Below, piece after piece: positions 38,116 to 47,382 of a DNA stretch of 64,000 bases. Source of the DNA: an uncultured Oceanospirillaceae bacterium (GTDB taxonomy: Bacteria > Pseudomonadota > Gammaproteobacteria > Pseudomonadales > Balneatricaceae); NCBI GenBank assembly GCA_937138495.1, contig CAKZPE010000051.1, positions 62,001 through 126,000 of the forward strand. Reading direction: 5' to 3'. Below the pieces are notes generated by a model. It did no database searches. It was not told the DNA's origin and saw only the letters and a program-made list of their open reading frames with translations. The position numbers and the translations under genes were made by a program. Numbering within the stretch: position 1 is the first letter of the stretch; every line of letters begins with the position of its first letter.

Positions 38116-38712
38116 TTAATGATTACAGGGCTCGGTTTTCAGTTGCCAGCGTTGTGCAGCAGCTGCAACTCTGGCACCAAGGGCCTGGGCGGTATCCCTG
38201 TCAGACTGTGGCGGAGTCAGTTCTGCACACTGGTCACAGTTGCTTTGCGCCATCGCACCGAGGAAACTGCCGAGTCTGTTGAGATCAGTGGTGCTGCCCT
38301 GACTGCTGTTATTACCGGGCATCAGACCCAGGCTGATCCAGTTCATGCTGTGGGATGCGGCATACACGGATAACTGAACAAGTGTGTTGAGTTTATCGCC
38401 GCTCTGGCTGGATGAGTTAGTGAAACCGGCCGCCAGTTTGTCTTTCCAGCCCTGTTGAGACCATATTTTAGAACTGGCATCCATAAAGGCTTTAAAAGGT
38501 GCACTGACGCTGCCCATATAGGTTGGGCTGCCAAAAATAATAGCGTCTGCTTCTGCCAGTTGCTTCCAGTTCAGGTTTTCAGGGTCTGCCACTGAAATTG
38601 CCGTTGCTTTGGCGCCAGCGTTTTCGGCACCGGCGGCAACCGCATGGGCGAGTACTTCGGTATGACCGAATCCGCTGTGGTAAGCAATGGCGACTTTTAC
38701 CTGTTGTGACAT
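38116..38712 (-). CDS. Flavodoxin-like NAD(P)H:quinone oxidoreductase (WrbA-related)
   Basis: A 198-residue FMN-binding fold. The phosphate loop is YHSGFGHTEVLAHAV, then ADAIIFGSPTYMGSVSAPFKAFMD and KLAAGFTNSSSQSGDK. WrbA-type proteins reduce quinones by two electrons. It carries cysteines near its C-terminus (SNCDQCAEL, EPCNH) that are unusual for the family and could be redox- or metal-active. It is first in an operon with cytochrome b561 and YceI and diverges from a LysR gene, a typical regulator-target layout. Confidence 0.85.
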   Translation of the reverse strand: MSQQVKVAIAYHSGFGHTEVLAHAVAAGAENAGAKATAISVADPENLNWKQLAEADAIIFGSPTYMGSVSAPFKAFMDASSKIWSQQGWKDKLAAGFTNSSSQSGDKLNTLVQLSVYAASHSMNWISLGLMPGNNSSQGSTTDLNRLGSFLGAMAQSNCDQCAELTPPQSDRDTAQALGARVAAAAQRWQLKTEPCNH

Positions 38713-38796
38713 TCTCTGGACCGTTGTTTGTTAATGGATGTCTCTAATGTAATACGGCATAATTCATTCATCTAATGCATTGGTGTGATTGTTGTT

Positions 38797-39714
38797 ATGC
38801 GTGAAGTGAATTTAAGAAGCATCGACCTTAACCTGTTGGTTGTGCTGCTAGCGTTACTGGAAACCCGGCATGTCACCCGGGCAGCGGACCGTTTGCACAT
38901 GAGTCAGCCAGCCGTGAGCCGGGCATTACAACGGCTACGGGGTACTTTTGACGATGAGCTGCTGGTACGTACGACAGCGGGATATGATTTAAGTGCCCGG
39001 GCAGTGAGTCTGTTGCCTAAACTTCAAACCTTACTGGATGATACGGCCCAGTTAATTGCTGAGCCTGAGTTTATTCCTGAGCAGGCACGGGATGTGGTGC
39101 GGTTTTATGGACTTGATCTGGAAGCCTGCTGTTTTCTGCCGCCGCTGATGAAGGTACTGCAGGAAGACGCGCCGCAAATGCGTCTGGAGATGCGCTCTGA
39201 TCCCCGTAACCATTTTGATCTGCTGGAAGAGGGGGACGTGCATTTTACAATTACCGCGCTGTCGCCCAGCCGGTCGGAAAGCCAGTACCGACGTTTACTG
39301 ATGGCCCAGACCCACACGGTTTGCCTGATGGGGGAACACCATCCGCTGGCGAAGCAGGAGCTGACACTGGAAAAATACCTGGCGGCCAGTCACGGCATTG
39401 TTTCAGTGACCGGGCAGGGGATGGGGATTATTGATGAGCGTCTGGATACTCTGGGTAAAACCCGACATCTGGGGCTGCGTCTGTCAAACTTTATGTCGGT
39501 GGCAGACTTTTGTGAAACCACGGATTTACTGTTCGTATTACCGGAGTTAATTGCTAAGCGGATTGTCGACGGACGTCGGGTGATTTACCGGACAGTTCCG
39601 GCGCCGCTGCAGACATTTAATATCAATTTTTATCTGTATTGGCACGAGCGGTATCACCGTGACCCGATGTGTATCTGGGTGCGGCAACAGCTTATGCAGA
39701 GTTTGCAGCACTGA
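38797..39714 (+). CDS. LysR-family transcriptional regulator
   Basis: A 305-residue regulator. The N-terminal winged helix-turn-helix is SIDLNLLVVLLALLETRHVTRAADRLHMSQPAVSRALQRLR, cited here only for its SQPAVSRALQRLR recognition part; a substrate-binding-like effector domain follows from about residue 90. ATG 38797 is preferred over an in-frame GTG at 38785. It diverges by 84 bases from the flavodoxin-cytochrome b561-YceI operon, which it probably controls, perhaps in response to quinone or redox stress. No clear operator could be assigned in the short spacer. Confidence 0.92.
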   Translation: MREVNLRSIDLNLLVVLLALLETRHVTRAADRLHMSQPAVSRALQRLRGTFDDELLVRTTAGYDLSARAVSLLPKLQTLLDDTAQLIAEPEFIPEQARDVVRFYGLDLEACCFLPPLMKVLQEDAPQMRLEMRSDPRNHFDLLEEGDVHFTITALSPSRSESQYRRLLMAQTHTVCLMGEHHPLAKQELTLEKYLAASHGIVSVTGQGMGIIDERLDTLGKTRHLGLRLSNFMSVADFCETTDLLFVLPELIAKRIVDGRRVIYRTVPAPLQTFNINFYLYWHERYHRDPMCIWVRQQLMQSLQH

Positions 39715-39836
39715 TTGACGCGGAAGAATTTTTAATCTGATCAGTGGCTTAACAGGTATTCTCGAAAATCCTTGTGTTATAGTGGCTGCACGTGGATTTC
39801 ACGCTTCAGTAATTTTTATAAAAGCAGGTATTTAAC

Positions 39837-40118
39837 ATGGCAAGAGCAACTGCCCGTCATATTTTAGTTAACACTGAAGAGCAGTGTAATGATCTTAAAG
39901 CTCAGATTGAAGCTGGAACAGATTTCGCTGATGTTGCTAAGCAGCATTCAGGTTGTCCTTCGAAAGCATCCGGTGGTGATCTGGGGTCGTTTGGCCCGGG
40001 TCAGATGGTACCTGAGTTTGATAAGGTTGTATTTTCTGCACCTGTTGGTGAAGTGCAGGGCCCGGTAAAGACCCAGTTCGGTTATCACCTGGTTGAAGTA
40101 ACCAGCCGCGAAGACTGA
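39837..40118 (+). CDS. ppiC: Peptidyl-prolyl cis-trans isomerase C (parvulin)
   Basis: A 93-residue single-domain parvulin that speeds prolyl isomerisation in cytosolic proteins. The parvulin core is complete: ARHILVNTEEQCNDLKAQIE, FADVAKQHSGCPSKASGGDLG, FGPGQMVPEFDKVVFS and VKTQFGYHLVEVTSR. No signal peptide is present. AGG precedes ATG 39837; a hairpin follows the stop codon. Confidence 0.95.
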   Translation: MARATARHILVNTEEQCNDLKAQIEAGTDFADVAKQHSGCPSKASGGDLGSFGPGQMVPEFDKVVFSAPVGEVQGPVKTQFGYHLVEVTSRED

Positions 40119-40130
40119 TTATTGCCAGTC

Positions 40131-40155
40131 GCGGAGACCCGCAACGGGTTTCCGC
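40131..40155 (+). terminator. Hairpin after ppiC, probable terminator
   Basis: GCGGAGACCCG, loop CAA, CGGGTTTCCGC (11 bp, one G-T), 12 bases after the ppiC stop. The following TGTATTCTTTC is a weak T-rich tract. Confidence 0.6.
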
Positions 40156-40344
40156 TGTATTCTTTCAGCCTGCTCTTTCCTTCTCCGCATCCCTTTTCTG
40201 TTTATTTTTGTTTATATTGTTTGCTTTGATATTTTCTTCAAAATCTTCTGACGCAGGCCAAAAATCCCTTGTTTTATGCTTTATTCAGCGTTTGAAGCAG
40301 AGTAACGTATTCCTCAGGTTTTGATGATGAAAGGAGACAGTGTA

Positions 40345-40581
40345 ATGAAAGCCGGAATTACTGTAAGCGTCAAAAAGAAAGGCGAAAAGCAGACAGGTAT
40401 CAGCCCTGAGCAACAGCAGGCGGTTGAGCAGGCCATCCATTTTGTACAGGGTTTGCGCAAGAAAGGCGATAACCTGAAAGTTATGATGAGTAAGCTCAAT
40501 GAGCATGATCATAAACATCCGGATGGCAGTGACTGGAGTTATGACAGCCTTGAGCAGTTCATTCATGATCATCATTTATGA
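40345..40581 (+). CDS. Small charged protein of unknown function
   Basis: A 78-residue cytoplasmic protein without a recognised domain. It has a basic N-terminus (VSVKKKGEKQ), a helical middle (SPEQQQAVEQAIHFVQGLRKKGDNLKVMMSKLNEH) and a His/Asp-rich end (HDHKHPDGSD, FIHDHHL) that might bind metal. AAAGGAG before ATG 40345 fixes the start, ahead of two weaker in-frame ATGs upstream. It is followed after 12 bases by a secreted small protein, so the two probably form an operon. Confidence 0.7.
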   Translation: MKAGITVSVKKKGEKQTGISPEQQQAVEQAIHFVQGLRKKGDNLKVMMSKLNEHDHKHPDGSDWSYDSLEQFIHDHHL

Positions 40582-40593
40582 GCGGAGGCTGAC

Positions 40594-40962
40594 ATGCGTG
40601 CCGCATATTTAAAATGTATGGTAGCTGGTCTGACTATTGCCGCTTTGCAGGTTCAGGCGGGCAGTGTGGTGATTGAAGATGTTCAGGTAACCCCCCACGC
40701 CGGTGGGCAATATAATTTCGCTGTGACTCTGAAACATGATGATACCGGTTGGGATCATTATGCGAATGCCTGGGATGTGACTGATCTGCAGGGCAATGTG
40801 CTGGGTAAGCGGGTGTTACACCATCCCCATGTGAATGAACAGCCGTTTACCAGAAGTCAGGTTATTCAGGTACCTGAGGGTATGAAAGCTGTCGAAGTAA
40901 GGGCATATGATTCAGTTCATGGCCTGAGCGAGCATACCTTTAAGGTGAAGCTGCCTGACTGA
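40594..40962 (+). CDS. Small exported protein of unknown function
   Basis: A 122-residue protein with a signal peptide (LKCMVAGLTIAALQVQA, cleavage after VQA at about 22). The mature beta-rich domain has VIEDVQVTPHAGGQYNFAVT, DDTGWDHYANAWDV and the histidine-rich LHHPHVNEQPFTRSQ, and looks like an immunoglobulin-like periplasmic fold; that fold is an inference. GGAGG precedes ATG 40594. It is paired with the 78-residue gene upstream. Confidence 0.72.
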   Translation: MRAAYLKCMVAGLTIAALQVQAGSVVIEDVQVTPHAGGQYNFAVTLKHDDTGWDHYANAWDVTDLQGNVLGKRVLHHPHVNEQPFTRSQVIQVPEGMKAVEVRAYDSVHGLSEHTFKVKLPD

Positions 40963-41003
40963 CAGTGGCTACATCAGCCGCCGGTAATATATGTATTCTG
41001 CAT

Positions 41004-41032
41004 TCTGGAATTCACAAACTGTGAATTCCAGA
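41004..41032. repeat. Perfect 13-bp hairpin with 3-base loop
   Basis: TCTGGAATTCACA - AAC - TGTGAATTCCAGA, 42 bases after the stop of the small exported protein. There is no T-run on either side, so it may be a transcript end, an RNA-processing site or an operator. Confidence 0.7.
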
Positions 41033-41048
41033 CATTTGTCGAAATTTC

Positions 41049-41097
41049 TTGCATTCGAATACTCATTTGTTAAATTGCGTAACTTGTTACGTAATTT
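41049..41097 (+). promoter_or_regulatory. Promoter and overlapping palindromic operator of the MarR-GNAT operon
   Basis: TTGCAT (41049-41054) and TAAATT (41071-41076) are 16 bases apart. Overlapping and extending past the -10 box is a 26-base palindrome (41072-41097): AAATTGCGTAAC, TT, GTTACGTAATTT, with one mismatch between arms. A MarR-type dimer bound here would block RNA polymerase, so autoregulation is likely. Confidence 0.6.
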
Positions 41098-41127
41098 GTT
41101 TTTTGATTCTGTCTTAAAGAGTTTTAT

Positions 41128-42108
41128 ATGCAGCCAGATTTAATGCGCAGTTTCGGCAATCTGTCACTGGGCAGCCGCCTAAGGCGCTTGTCCGACCGCT
41201 TAGTTCAGGATGTGGTGAGTCTGTATCAGGCGCAGGGCATTGAGCTTAATCCCACTTTCTTTCCGTTGTTCAACCTGTTGGTGCAGGAGGGACAGATGAG
41301 TGTTACTCAGGCAGCTGAGTTGCTGGGGGTCAGTCATCCGGCCATCAGTAAGATTGCCCGTAAAATGATTACGGAAGGCTGGTTGTCAAAAACGCCTGAT
41401 CCTGCGGATGAGCGTCGTCAGTTGCTGGCGCTGACGCCACAGAGCGAAGCTTTACTGGATGAGATCAAGCCGGTATGGCAGGAGATAAAACAGTATCTGG
41501 ACCGGTTGATGCTGACCCAGCAGCATCCTTTGCTGGATGCACTGAACGAGTTCGAGCAGAGTTTGGATCAGCAGGGGTTCTTTCAGCCGGTGCTGAACAG
41601 CATTCGCGAGCGGCAAAACATTGAAGATGTGGAGATTACCGGCTGGGATGAAGTGTACCGGGAGGATTTTAACCGCCTGAATATGGCATGGCTGAATAAG
41701 TATTTTAATGGCGAAATGATCGATCTTGATCGTCAGGCTTTAAATACGCCGGAAAGTTATTATCTGGCGCGGGGGGGCTATATCTGGTTTGCCTGCCGTC
41801 AGGGTGAGCCGCAAACGCCGGTGGGCTGTATAGCACTGGCGCGGGTGAGTGACGGCCGGTTCGAAATTTCTAAAATGGCGGTAGACGAAGTAATTCATGG
41901 TCAGGGGGTGGGGCGGGAACTCATGCTTACCGCTCTGACAAAGGCGCGTCAGTTGGGGGCCCGGGAGGTGTTTCTGGAGACTGCCAGTATTCTGGATAGG
42001 GCAGTGCGTCTGTACCAGAATATGGGTTTTTCTGAGATCCCTCATCCGCAGGGAAAATCTGCGTATCCCCGTTCTGATATGTATTTAACCCTGACTCTGA
42101 AGAACTGA
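41128..42108 (+). CDS. MarR-family regulator fused to a GNAT acetyltransferase
   Basis: A 326-residue two-domain protein. The N-terminal half is a MarR winged helix-turn-helix ([30 protein letters not shown], with wing [13 protein letters not shown]). The C-terminal half is a GNAT domain with the acetyl-CoA loop [13 protein letters not shown] and the later [19 protein letters not shown]. Such fusions are known in bacteria; the acetylated substrate is usually unknown. azlC starts two bases after its stop and azlD overlaps azlC, making a three-gene operon of regulator/acetyltransferase and amino-acid exporter. Confidence 0.92.
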   Translation: MQPDLMRSFGNLSLGSRLRRLSDRLVQDVVSLYQAQGIELNPTFFPLFNLLVQEGQMSVTQAAELLGVSHPAISKIARKMITEGWLSKTPDPADERRQLLALTPQSEALLDEIKPVWQEIKQYLDRLMLTQQHPLLDALNEFEQSLDQQGFFQPVLNSIRERQNIEDVEITGWDEVYREDFNRLNMAWLNKYFNGEMIDLDRQALNTPESYYLARGGYIWFACRQGEPQTPVGCIALARVSDGRFEISKMAVDEVIHGQGVGRELMLTALTKARQLGAREVFLETASILDRAVRLYQNMGFSEIPHPQGKSAYPRSDMYLTLTLKN

Positions 42109-42110
42109 AC

Positions 42111-42854
42111 ATGGCTGAATTAGCATTGCCTCGAGAGGAGTTTTTGCAGGGCGCAAAGGCGACTTTACCGCTGATCGTCGGGGCTATTCCCTTTGGCATC
42201 ATTTTTGGCACGCTGGCAGAGCCCAGCGGTTTGTCGCCACTGGCTGCTATCGCTATGTCGGTCATTGTGTTTGCCGGTTCTTCACAGTTTATCGCGCTTG
42301 GGTTGCTGGCCGCCGGCGCGGCGTTGCCGGTGATTATAGCGACAACTTTTGTGGTGAACCTGCGGCATTTACTTTATTCGGCTAACCTGGTGCCAAAAGT
42401 CCGGCACTTGCCTCTGCGCTGGCGTATGCCACTGGCGTTTGGGTTAACGGATGAGACGTTTGCGGCGGTTAGCAACCGGTATTTACGGAAGGATGATTTA
42501 CAGCATGCTCACTGGTTTTATCTGGGATCATTTCTGGCGATGTATTCCAACTGGGTTCTTTGTACCGGGGTTGGAGTGATGCTGGGTGAGGTGTTTCCTG
42601 GGATGGTGAACTGGGGGCTGGATTTTGCGATGTCAGTGACGTTTATCGGAATGGTTGTGCCTTACCTGACGAACCGGCCGATGTGGGCGGCAGTCATTGT
42701 TGCCGGTGCAATGGCAGTTGCCTGTGCCACTTTGCCCCATAAGCTGGGGCTGTTAGTCGCTGCTTTGTGTGGCATTGCCGTTGGTGTGTCTCTGCACTGG
42801 CTTCAACAGTCGAAGCGGCCTTCAGCCGGTCAGGGAGGAGAGAGTTATGAATGA
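42111..42854 (+). CDS. azlC: AzlC family branched-chain amino acid exporter subunit
   Basis: A 247-residue inner-membrane protein with several helices and the AzlC hallmarks [30 protein letters not shown] and [19 protein letters not shown]. With AzlD it forms an exporter of branched-chain amino acids and analogues such as azaleucine (known from Bacillus and YgaZH-type systems). It starts two bases after the MarR-GNAT gene and overlaps azlD by eight bases, so all three are probably co-translated. Confidence 0.93.
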   Translation: MAELALPREEFLQGAKATLPLIVGAIPFGIIFGTLAEPSGLSPLAAIAMSVIVFAGSSQFIALGLLAAGAALPVIIATTFVVNLRHLLYSANLVPKVRHLPLRWRMPLAFGLTDETFAAVSNRYLRKDDLQHAHWFYLGSFLAMYSNWVLCTGVGVMLGEVFPGMVNWGLDFAMSVTFIGMVVPYLTNRPMWAAVIVAGAMAVACATLPHKLGLLVAALCGIAVGVSLHWLQQSKRPSAGQGGESYE

Positions 42855-43167
42855 AGCAGGGTTGATTGCCGGTATGTTTGCGGTGACTTTCAGTGTGCGT
42901 TTTTTTCTGTTCGGTGTGGCAGGAAAAATTCGTTTTCCCGCCTGGATGGATCTGGCCCTTGGCTTTGTGCCGCCGGCGGTGCTGACGGCGATCATTGTAC
43001 CGGCAGTGATGATGCCGCAGGGTGAAATGTGGTTCAGCCTGACGAATCCATGGCTAATATCGGCCGTGTTTGCGGTGCTGGTGGCAATGTGGCGTAAAGA
43101 TCTTTTACAAACCATTGTGCTGGGAATGCTGATGTTTTTGTTATTGCGTTTTGGATTTGGCTGGTAA
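42847..43167 (+). CDS. azlD: AzlD family small exporter subunit
   Basis: A 106-residue membrane protein with four predicted helices ([66 protein letters not shown]). It is the usual small partner of AzlC. GGAGGAGAG precedes ATG 42847, which overlaps the end of azlC; an earlier in-frame start at 42769 lies inside azlC and is rejected. Confidence 0.92.
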   Translation: MNEAGLIAGMFAVTFSVRFFLFGVAGKIRFPAWMDLALGFVPPAVLTAIIVPAVMMPQGEMWFSLTNPWLISAVFAVLVAMWRKDLLQTIVLGMLMFLLLRFGFGW

Positions 43168-43269
43168 GGGCTGTTTTTAACGGCGTGCGGGGTATAAAAG
43201 CATCGGACTTCATCCGCGCATACTTTATACTTATGGCTGTTGCAGGCTAAAACGTATGAGGGCATACAG

Positions 43270-43746
43270 ATGATTCAGATTGGCGATAAGATCCCACCGG
43301 TCAGTGTAGGTGTTGTGCAGCAGGGCGATACGCAGACGTTACCGCTGAGTGAACTCTGTGAAGGGAATAAAGTTGTTTTGTTTGCGCTCCCGGGGGCGTT
43401 TACTCCTACTTGTTCTGCCCGTCATCTGCCGGGGTATGTGGATTTTGCAAATGAGTTTTTTGCCAAAGGTGTCGATCTGATTGCCTGTTTATCGGTGAAC
43501 GATACGTTTGTGATGAAAGCCTGGTCCGATGATCAGAATGCCGATGAGATAACAATGCTGGCTGATGGCGGCGCTGAACTGACACTGGCATTGGGGCTGG
43601 AAATGGATTCCGGTTCATTTGGCGGCATCCGTTCGCGGCGGTATGCGATGATTATTGAAGATGGCACGGTGACCGAATTAGCGCTGGAGGCGCCTAAGTC
43701 ATTTGAGGTGAGCAGTGCTGAGGCCATGCTGGCTAAAATTGGCTAG
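43270..43746 (+). CDS. Peroxiredoxin, Prx5-like
   Basis: A 158-residue thioredoxin-fold peroxidase that reduces hydrogen peroxide and organic hydroperoxides. The peroxidatic cysteine is in the family motif PGAFTPTCSARHLPGY. The later CLSVNDTFVMKAWSDDQ and the conserved arginine in GIRSRRYAMIIEDG complete the Prx5 pattern. Cys62-type second cysteines are limited, so the resolving mechanism (1-Cys or glutathione-dependent) is uncertain. ATG 43270 is preferred over 43240, which lacks a ribosome binding site. Confidence 0.93.
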   Translation: MIQIGDKIPPVSVGVVQQGDTQTLPLSELCEGNKVVLFALPGAFTPTCSARHLPGYVDFANEFFAKGVDLIACLSVNDTFVMKAWSDDQNADEITMLADGGAELTLALGLEMDSGSFGGIRSRRYAMIIEDGTVTELALEAPKSFEVSSAEAMLAKIG

Positions 43747-43772
43747 TGCCCGGATGTTCGGTATTGAGTATT

Positions 43773-43802
43773 GCCGCTGCCTGTGCAGCGGCTTTGTTGT
43801 TT
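43773..43802 (+). terminator. Terminator after the peroxiredoxin gene
   Basis: GCCGCTGC, loop CTGT, GCAGCGGC, then TTTGTTGTTTT. Confidence 0.85.
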
Positions 43803-43865
43803 TATGTGACGCTTTTATAAAGAGCTTTAGTGAATAATTTGTGTGAAAAGCTTTTGTGAGGACAT

Positions 43866-44267
43866 ATGCAAGATGTGATTGACGCGTTGCGTCATGCCAA
43901 CCAGAACGTGGCAATGCCATTGGACTTGCCTGAGTTTGATGACATTGTTGATGTCGAAGAGGATATCTGCGTGCCGTTGCACCCGGATTTTAAGCAGTTT
44001 TTGCTGACGGTGAGTGATGTTATCTGCGGCTCGCTGGAGCCGGTGACGGCGGCGGATCCCGGTTCACACACACATTTGCCTGATGTAGCTGCGTATGCCT
44101 GGTCAGTTGGGCTTTCCCGGGAGATGACGCCATTGTGTGGCTATGCTGATGGTTTTTATGTGGTGAATCTGGAAGGGGCGGTTATTCAGTGGAGCTTCGA
44201 TGGTCACGAGCATGAAGAATGGACCAGTATCTGGGAATGGGCCCGGGAGGTTTGGCTGGTCAGCTAA
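43866..44267 (+). CDS. SMI1/KNR4 (SUKH) family protein
   Basis: A 133-residue acidic protein with the SUKH-type core: the strand-helix LPLHPDFKQFLLTVSDV-like segment (here CVPLHPDFKQFLLTVSDVIC), then GYADGFYVVNLEGAVIQWSFDGHEHEEW and a final WEWAREVWL. SUKH proteins are often immunity proteins of contact-dependent or polymorphic toxins, but many are orphan housekeeping proteins. No toxin gene is adjacent, so an immunity role is not supported here. GAGG lies eight bases before ATG 43866. Confidence 0.8.
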   Translation: MQDVIDALRHANQNVAMPLDLPEFDDIVDVEEDICVPLHPDFKQFLLTVSDVICGSLEPVTAADPGSHTHLPDVAAYAWSVGLSREMTPLCGYADGFYVVNLEGAVIQWSFDGHEHEEWTSIWEWAREVWLVS

Positions 44268-44301
44268 TGTTCGGTTTGGTCGCCGCAGGGTATTGCATCT
44301 C

Positions 44302-46038
44302 TTATAGCTGGTTGGCTTTACGGTAGTTTCCCTGATAATCGAAGATACGATCGGTCACCCGCAGGTGGTGGCCTGATTTGCGGGCAATAACAAAGTCCGG
44401 GTGGCTGAACTGCTGCTGACAACTGAGGACTTCTTCCAGTGATTTAAAACGGCGCGGTTCCTGACCCTGTTGTAAGCGTCGTCCAAACAGCTGGTTGAAT
44501 ACCTGAAGTTGCTTTGGGCGGCTCAGATCGAATGATTCTTTCAGCTCTTCTCCCTGTTCGTCATGATAGATAATCTGCAGGCGGCTTCCCTGCTGCTGAA
44601 AGCTTATGCCTGCGCAGCGTATGACAGTGGCATCTTTAAGTTTCAGTGCATCTTTAAGTTGGTCGTCCGGGTCGATAATGGCTTCTCCGCAATGGCCACA
44701 GCGTCTGGCTGCAATGTCGTTTTCACCGTTGCAGAAGCGGCATTCTTTAAAACGAAAACGGTAGTCGCATTGTGTGGGCGGTTCTGAACTGATCATGCCC
44801 TGACAGCGACGGCCGTAATGTTCCATGATGGCGCCGTCGTCATCGGTTTTACCCCAGAATATATTGGCAAATTCACAGGAGGGGCAAAACACCTGAACCG
44901 GTACGTTACTGCTGTCGGGGCGTGGCTGACCCACTTCCGGATAATATATATTGAAGTTGTTCCCGGCATAGTCCATGACCAGGCAGTCGGTTTTTTCCGG
45001 GGCTAACCTCAGCCCGCGACCAACTATTTGCTGGTAGAGAGAGACTGACTGAGTGGGGCGCAGTATGGCGATCATGTCCACGTGTGGCGCGTCAAAGCCA
45101 GTGGTGAGAACTGCGACGTTTACCAGGTATTTGTAGTGCTTTTGTTTGAATGCTCCGATCAGTCGGTCCCGTTCCTGTTGCGCAGTTGCACCGGTAATTA
45201 ATGCGCTTTCTTCCGGCGGCAGATAACCGGCAACTTCATGGGCGTGTTCAACGGTAGCAGCAAATATCATTACCCCCTGACGGGATTTGGCCAGTTCTGC
45301 TATCTGTTCACAAATTGCCCGGGTAACCCGGGGATGGCTGACTAATAGCTGGTTTACTTCCCGGCTGTTGTATTCACCGTTATTGCCCGCCTTAAGTTGT
45401 GAGAAGTCGTATTGTGCGACCGGTGCATCAACCAGATTTGGTGGCGTCAGAAACCGGTGTCTGATCATATACTGAAGGGGCAGCTCGTAAATGCAGTGGC
45501 TGAAAGGGCGGGGCTCTTCTGATCTGCAAATCCCATGATAGTGGTAGCGGTATATCCACCCCATTCCAAGGCGATAGGGTGTGGCGGTAAGCCCTAAGAC
45601 TTTCAGCTGAGGATTTTTTTCCGTGAGTTGGTGGATGATTTTCTGGTACTGACTTTCATCTTCTCCGCTGACCCGGTGGCATTCGTCGATAATGATCAGC
45701 GAATATTCATGCCGGAATGCATCCAGATTTCGGGAGACGGACTGCACACTGGCGAATGTTACCTGGTATTCGGTTTGTTTCTGTTTTAGGCCTGCAGAGT
45801 AAATGCCGCCGGTTAAACCGTAGCTGCGGTATTTAGCCGCGTTCTGTTCTACCAGTTCTTTTACGTGGGCCAGTACCAGAATTTTACGCTTTGCCAACCG
45901 CGCGAGTTCGGCAATTACCAGACTTTTCCCTGCACCTGTAGGCAACACAATCACAGCGGGTTCGTTGCTGTTGCGAAAGTGTTTTAACGTGGCTTGTACA
46001 GCGTCTTGCTGATAGTCGCGCAGGGTAAAGGTGGTCAT
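44302..46038 (-). CDS. radD: DNA repair helicase-like ATPase RadD (YejH)
   Basis: A 578-residue superfamily-2 ATPase. Motif I is LPTGAGKS, motif [10 protein letters not shown], motif III LTATPYR and motif [15 protein letters not shown]. The C-terminal region has two cysteine clusters (CPSC...CQG and CRFC...CGHCGEAI) as in E. coli RadD (586 residues), which acts in crossover/double-strand-break recombination with RecA and SSB. Length and layout agree throughout. It is monocistronic and convergent with the SMI1/KNR4 gene. Confidence 0.93.
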   Translation of the reverse strand: MTTFTLRDYQQDAVQATLKHFRNSNEPAVIVLPTGAGKSLVIAELARLAKRKILVLAHVKELVEQNAAKYRSYGLTGGIYSAGLKQKQTEYQVTFASVQSVSRNLDAFRHEYSLIIIDECHRVSGEDESQYQKIIHQLTEKNPQLKVLGLTATPYRLGMGWIYRYHYHGICRSEEPRPFSHCIYELPLQYMIRHRFLTPPNLVDAPVAQYDFSQLKAGNNGEYNSREVNQLLVSHPRVTRAICEQIAELAKSRQGVMIFAATVEHAHEVAGYLPPEESALITGATAQQERDRLIGAFKQKHYKYLVNVAVLTTGFDAPHVDMIAILRPTQSVSLYQQIVGRGLRLAPEKTDCLVMDYAGNNFNIYYPEVGQPRPDSSNVPVQVFCPSCEFANIFWGKTDDDGAIMEHYGRRCQGMISSEPPTQCDYRFRFKECRFCNGENDIAARRCGHCGEAIIDPDDQLKDALKLKDATVIRCAGISFQQQGSRLQIIYHDEQGEELKESFDLSRPKQLQVFNQLFGRRLQQGQEPRRFKSLEEVLSCQQQFSHPDFVIARKSGHHLRVTDRIFDYQGNYRKANQL

Positions 46039-46338
46039 TAATATCCAGTATGCATAGCCGCTGATGTGAAAGCGGGATTATAGCGTTTTCCTCAGCGGTT
46101 GTTTGCTCATTCTCTGTTCATATTGTCGGCGCTATAGTGGCCGGCTGAATCTCAGGGCAAACAGTTTCTGAAGATGAAACACAGTATTAAATTGGTTAAG
46201 CTGTGAACCGGTATCTGTTTACAGGTAAGGATTATTCCTGAGGTAAGCAGAAGGCGGTTGAATTAAAATATAACAATTTAGTAGTTGCTGGTGGCATTCG
46301 CTGCTGCAATAACGGTCTATTCAACGGGGAATTCTGAT
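46039..46338. promoter_or_regulatory. Divergent spacer between radD and mscS
   Basis: A 300-base spacer. TATAGT (about 46132) resembles a -10 box without a good -35. In-frame codons upstream of the mscS ATG exist but no ribosome binding site supports them. No repeat or gene was seen. Confidence 0.35.
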
Positions 46339-47148
46339 ATGGATCTTTCATTTTTTGATATGTATGTAATGCCGTGGATTATTAATATCGCACTGGCAGC
46401 CGCGATCTTTATCGTGGGTCGGATGATTGTAAAGGCGCTGCGTGGCCTGTTAGAAAAAATGCTGCGTAAGAGTCGTATGGACGACATTCTGGTTAATTTT
46501 GTGACGTCGATCGCAAACATTCTGATGTTGCTGGTTGTTGTGGTTGCTTCACTTGACCAGTTAGGTGTTGATACCACGTCTATGATTGCACTGGTAGGTG
46601 CTGCCGGTCTGGCCATTGGTCTGGCGCTGCAGGGGTCTCTGCAGAATTTTGCAGCCGGTGTCATGCTGATTATCTTCCGTCCGTTTAAGGAAGGTGATTT
46701 TGTTGAGGTGGCGGGTGTTTCCGGTATCGTTGAGCAGATCACTATCTTCAATACCATTATGCGTACCGTTGATAATAAAGAAGTCATTGTGCCTAACGGT
46801 AATATCTACAGCGATGTCATCACGAATTACTCTGCCCGTGATACCCGCCGTGTTGATATGGTATTCGGCATTGGTTATGACGATGATCTGAAGAAGGCGA
46901 AATCGGTTCTTGAAGATATTATTAACAGTGACAGCCGTGTTCTAAAGGACCCTGCGCCGGTAATTGCAGTGTCTGAACTGGCTGATAGCAGTGTTAATTT
47001 TGTTGTGCGCCCATGGGTAAATGCAGCAGATTACTGGGATGTGATGTTCGAAACCACTGAGTCTGTGAAGCTGCGCTTTGATGCGGAAGGTATTTCTATT
47101 CCGTATCCGCAGATGGATGTGCATCAGTACAAGCACGAGAGCAAGTAA
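46339..47148 (+). CDS. mscS: Small-conductance mechanosensitive channel
   Basis: A 269-residue homologue of E. coli MscS (286 residues), which opens on hypo-osmotic shock. TM1 and TM2 precede the pore helix TM3 (ALVGAAGLAIGLALQGSLQNFAAG, with the Gly/Ala packing pattern). Then come FRPFKEGDFVEVAGVSGIVEQITIFNT and the cytoplasmic vestibule (VPNGNIYSDVITNYS), ending FDAEGISIPYPQMDVH as in MscS. GGGGA precedes ATG 46339. Confidence 0.94.
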   Translation: MDLSFFDMYVMPWIINIALAAAIFIVGRMIVKALRGLLEKMLRKSRMDDILVNFVTSIANILMLLVVVVASLDQLGVDTTSMIALVGAAGLAIGLALQGSLQNFAAGVMLIIFRPFKEGDFVEVAGVSGIVEQITIFNTIMRTVDNKEVIVPNGNIYSDVITNYSARDTRRVDMVFGIGYDDDLKKAKSVLEDIINSDSRVLKDPAPVIAVSELADSSVNFVVRPWVNAADYWDVMFETTESVKLRFDAEGISIPYPQMDVHQYKHESK

Positions 47149-47170
47149 TTCCGGTTACTGCTCTGAACAG

Positions 47171-47200
47171 AAAACGGTCGCCCTGGCGGCCGTTTTTTTT
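47171..47200 (+). terminator. Terminator after mscS
   Basis: ACGGTCGCC, loop CT, GGCGGCCGT (one G-T pair), preceded by AAA and followed by TTTTTTT. Confidence 0.92.
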
Positions 47201-47382
47201 GCCTGAATTTGGCAAATTAATGTTGTCCAGCAGGTTTTGCACCTGTAATGGGTAGTCTGCCGGATATCGGGTCTTTTCGTCAGGTATCCGGACAGGGTAT
47301 GTTGCTGGGATGTCTGAGCGAAAATGTCCCGTTGTTAAAATCGCTTTAACTGCTTGTTTATTAGGTGTTATTGAGAGGTTTT

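Noticed and set aside
43866..44267. Immunity gene of a toxin system (SMI1/KNR4 protein)
   Set aside because: No toxin, secretion or repeat genes are adjacent; neighbours are housekeeping genes.
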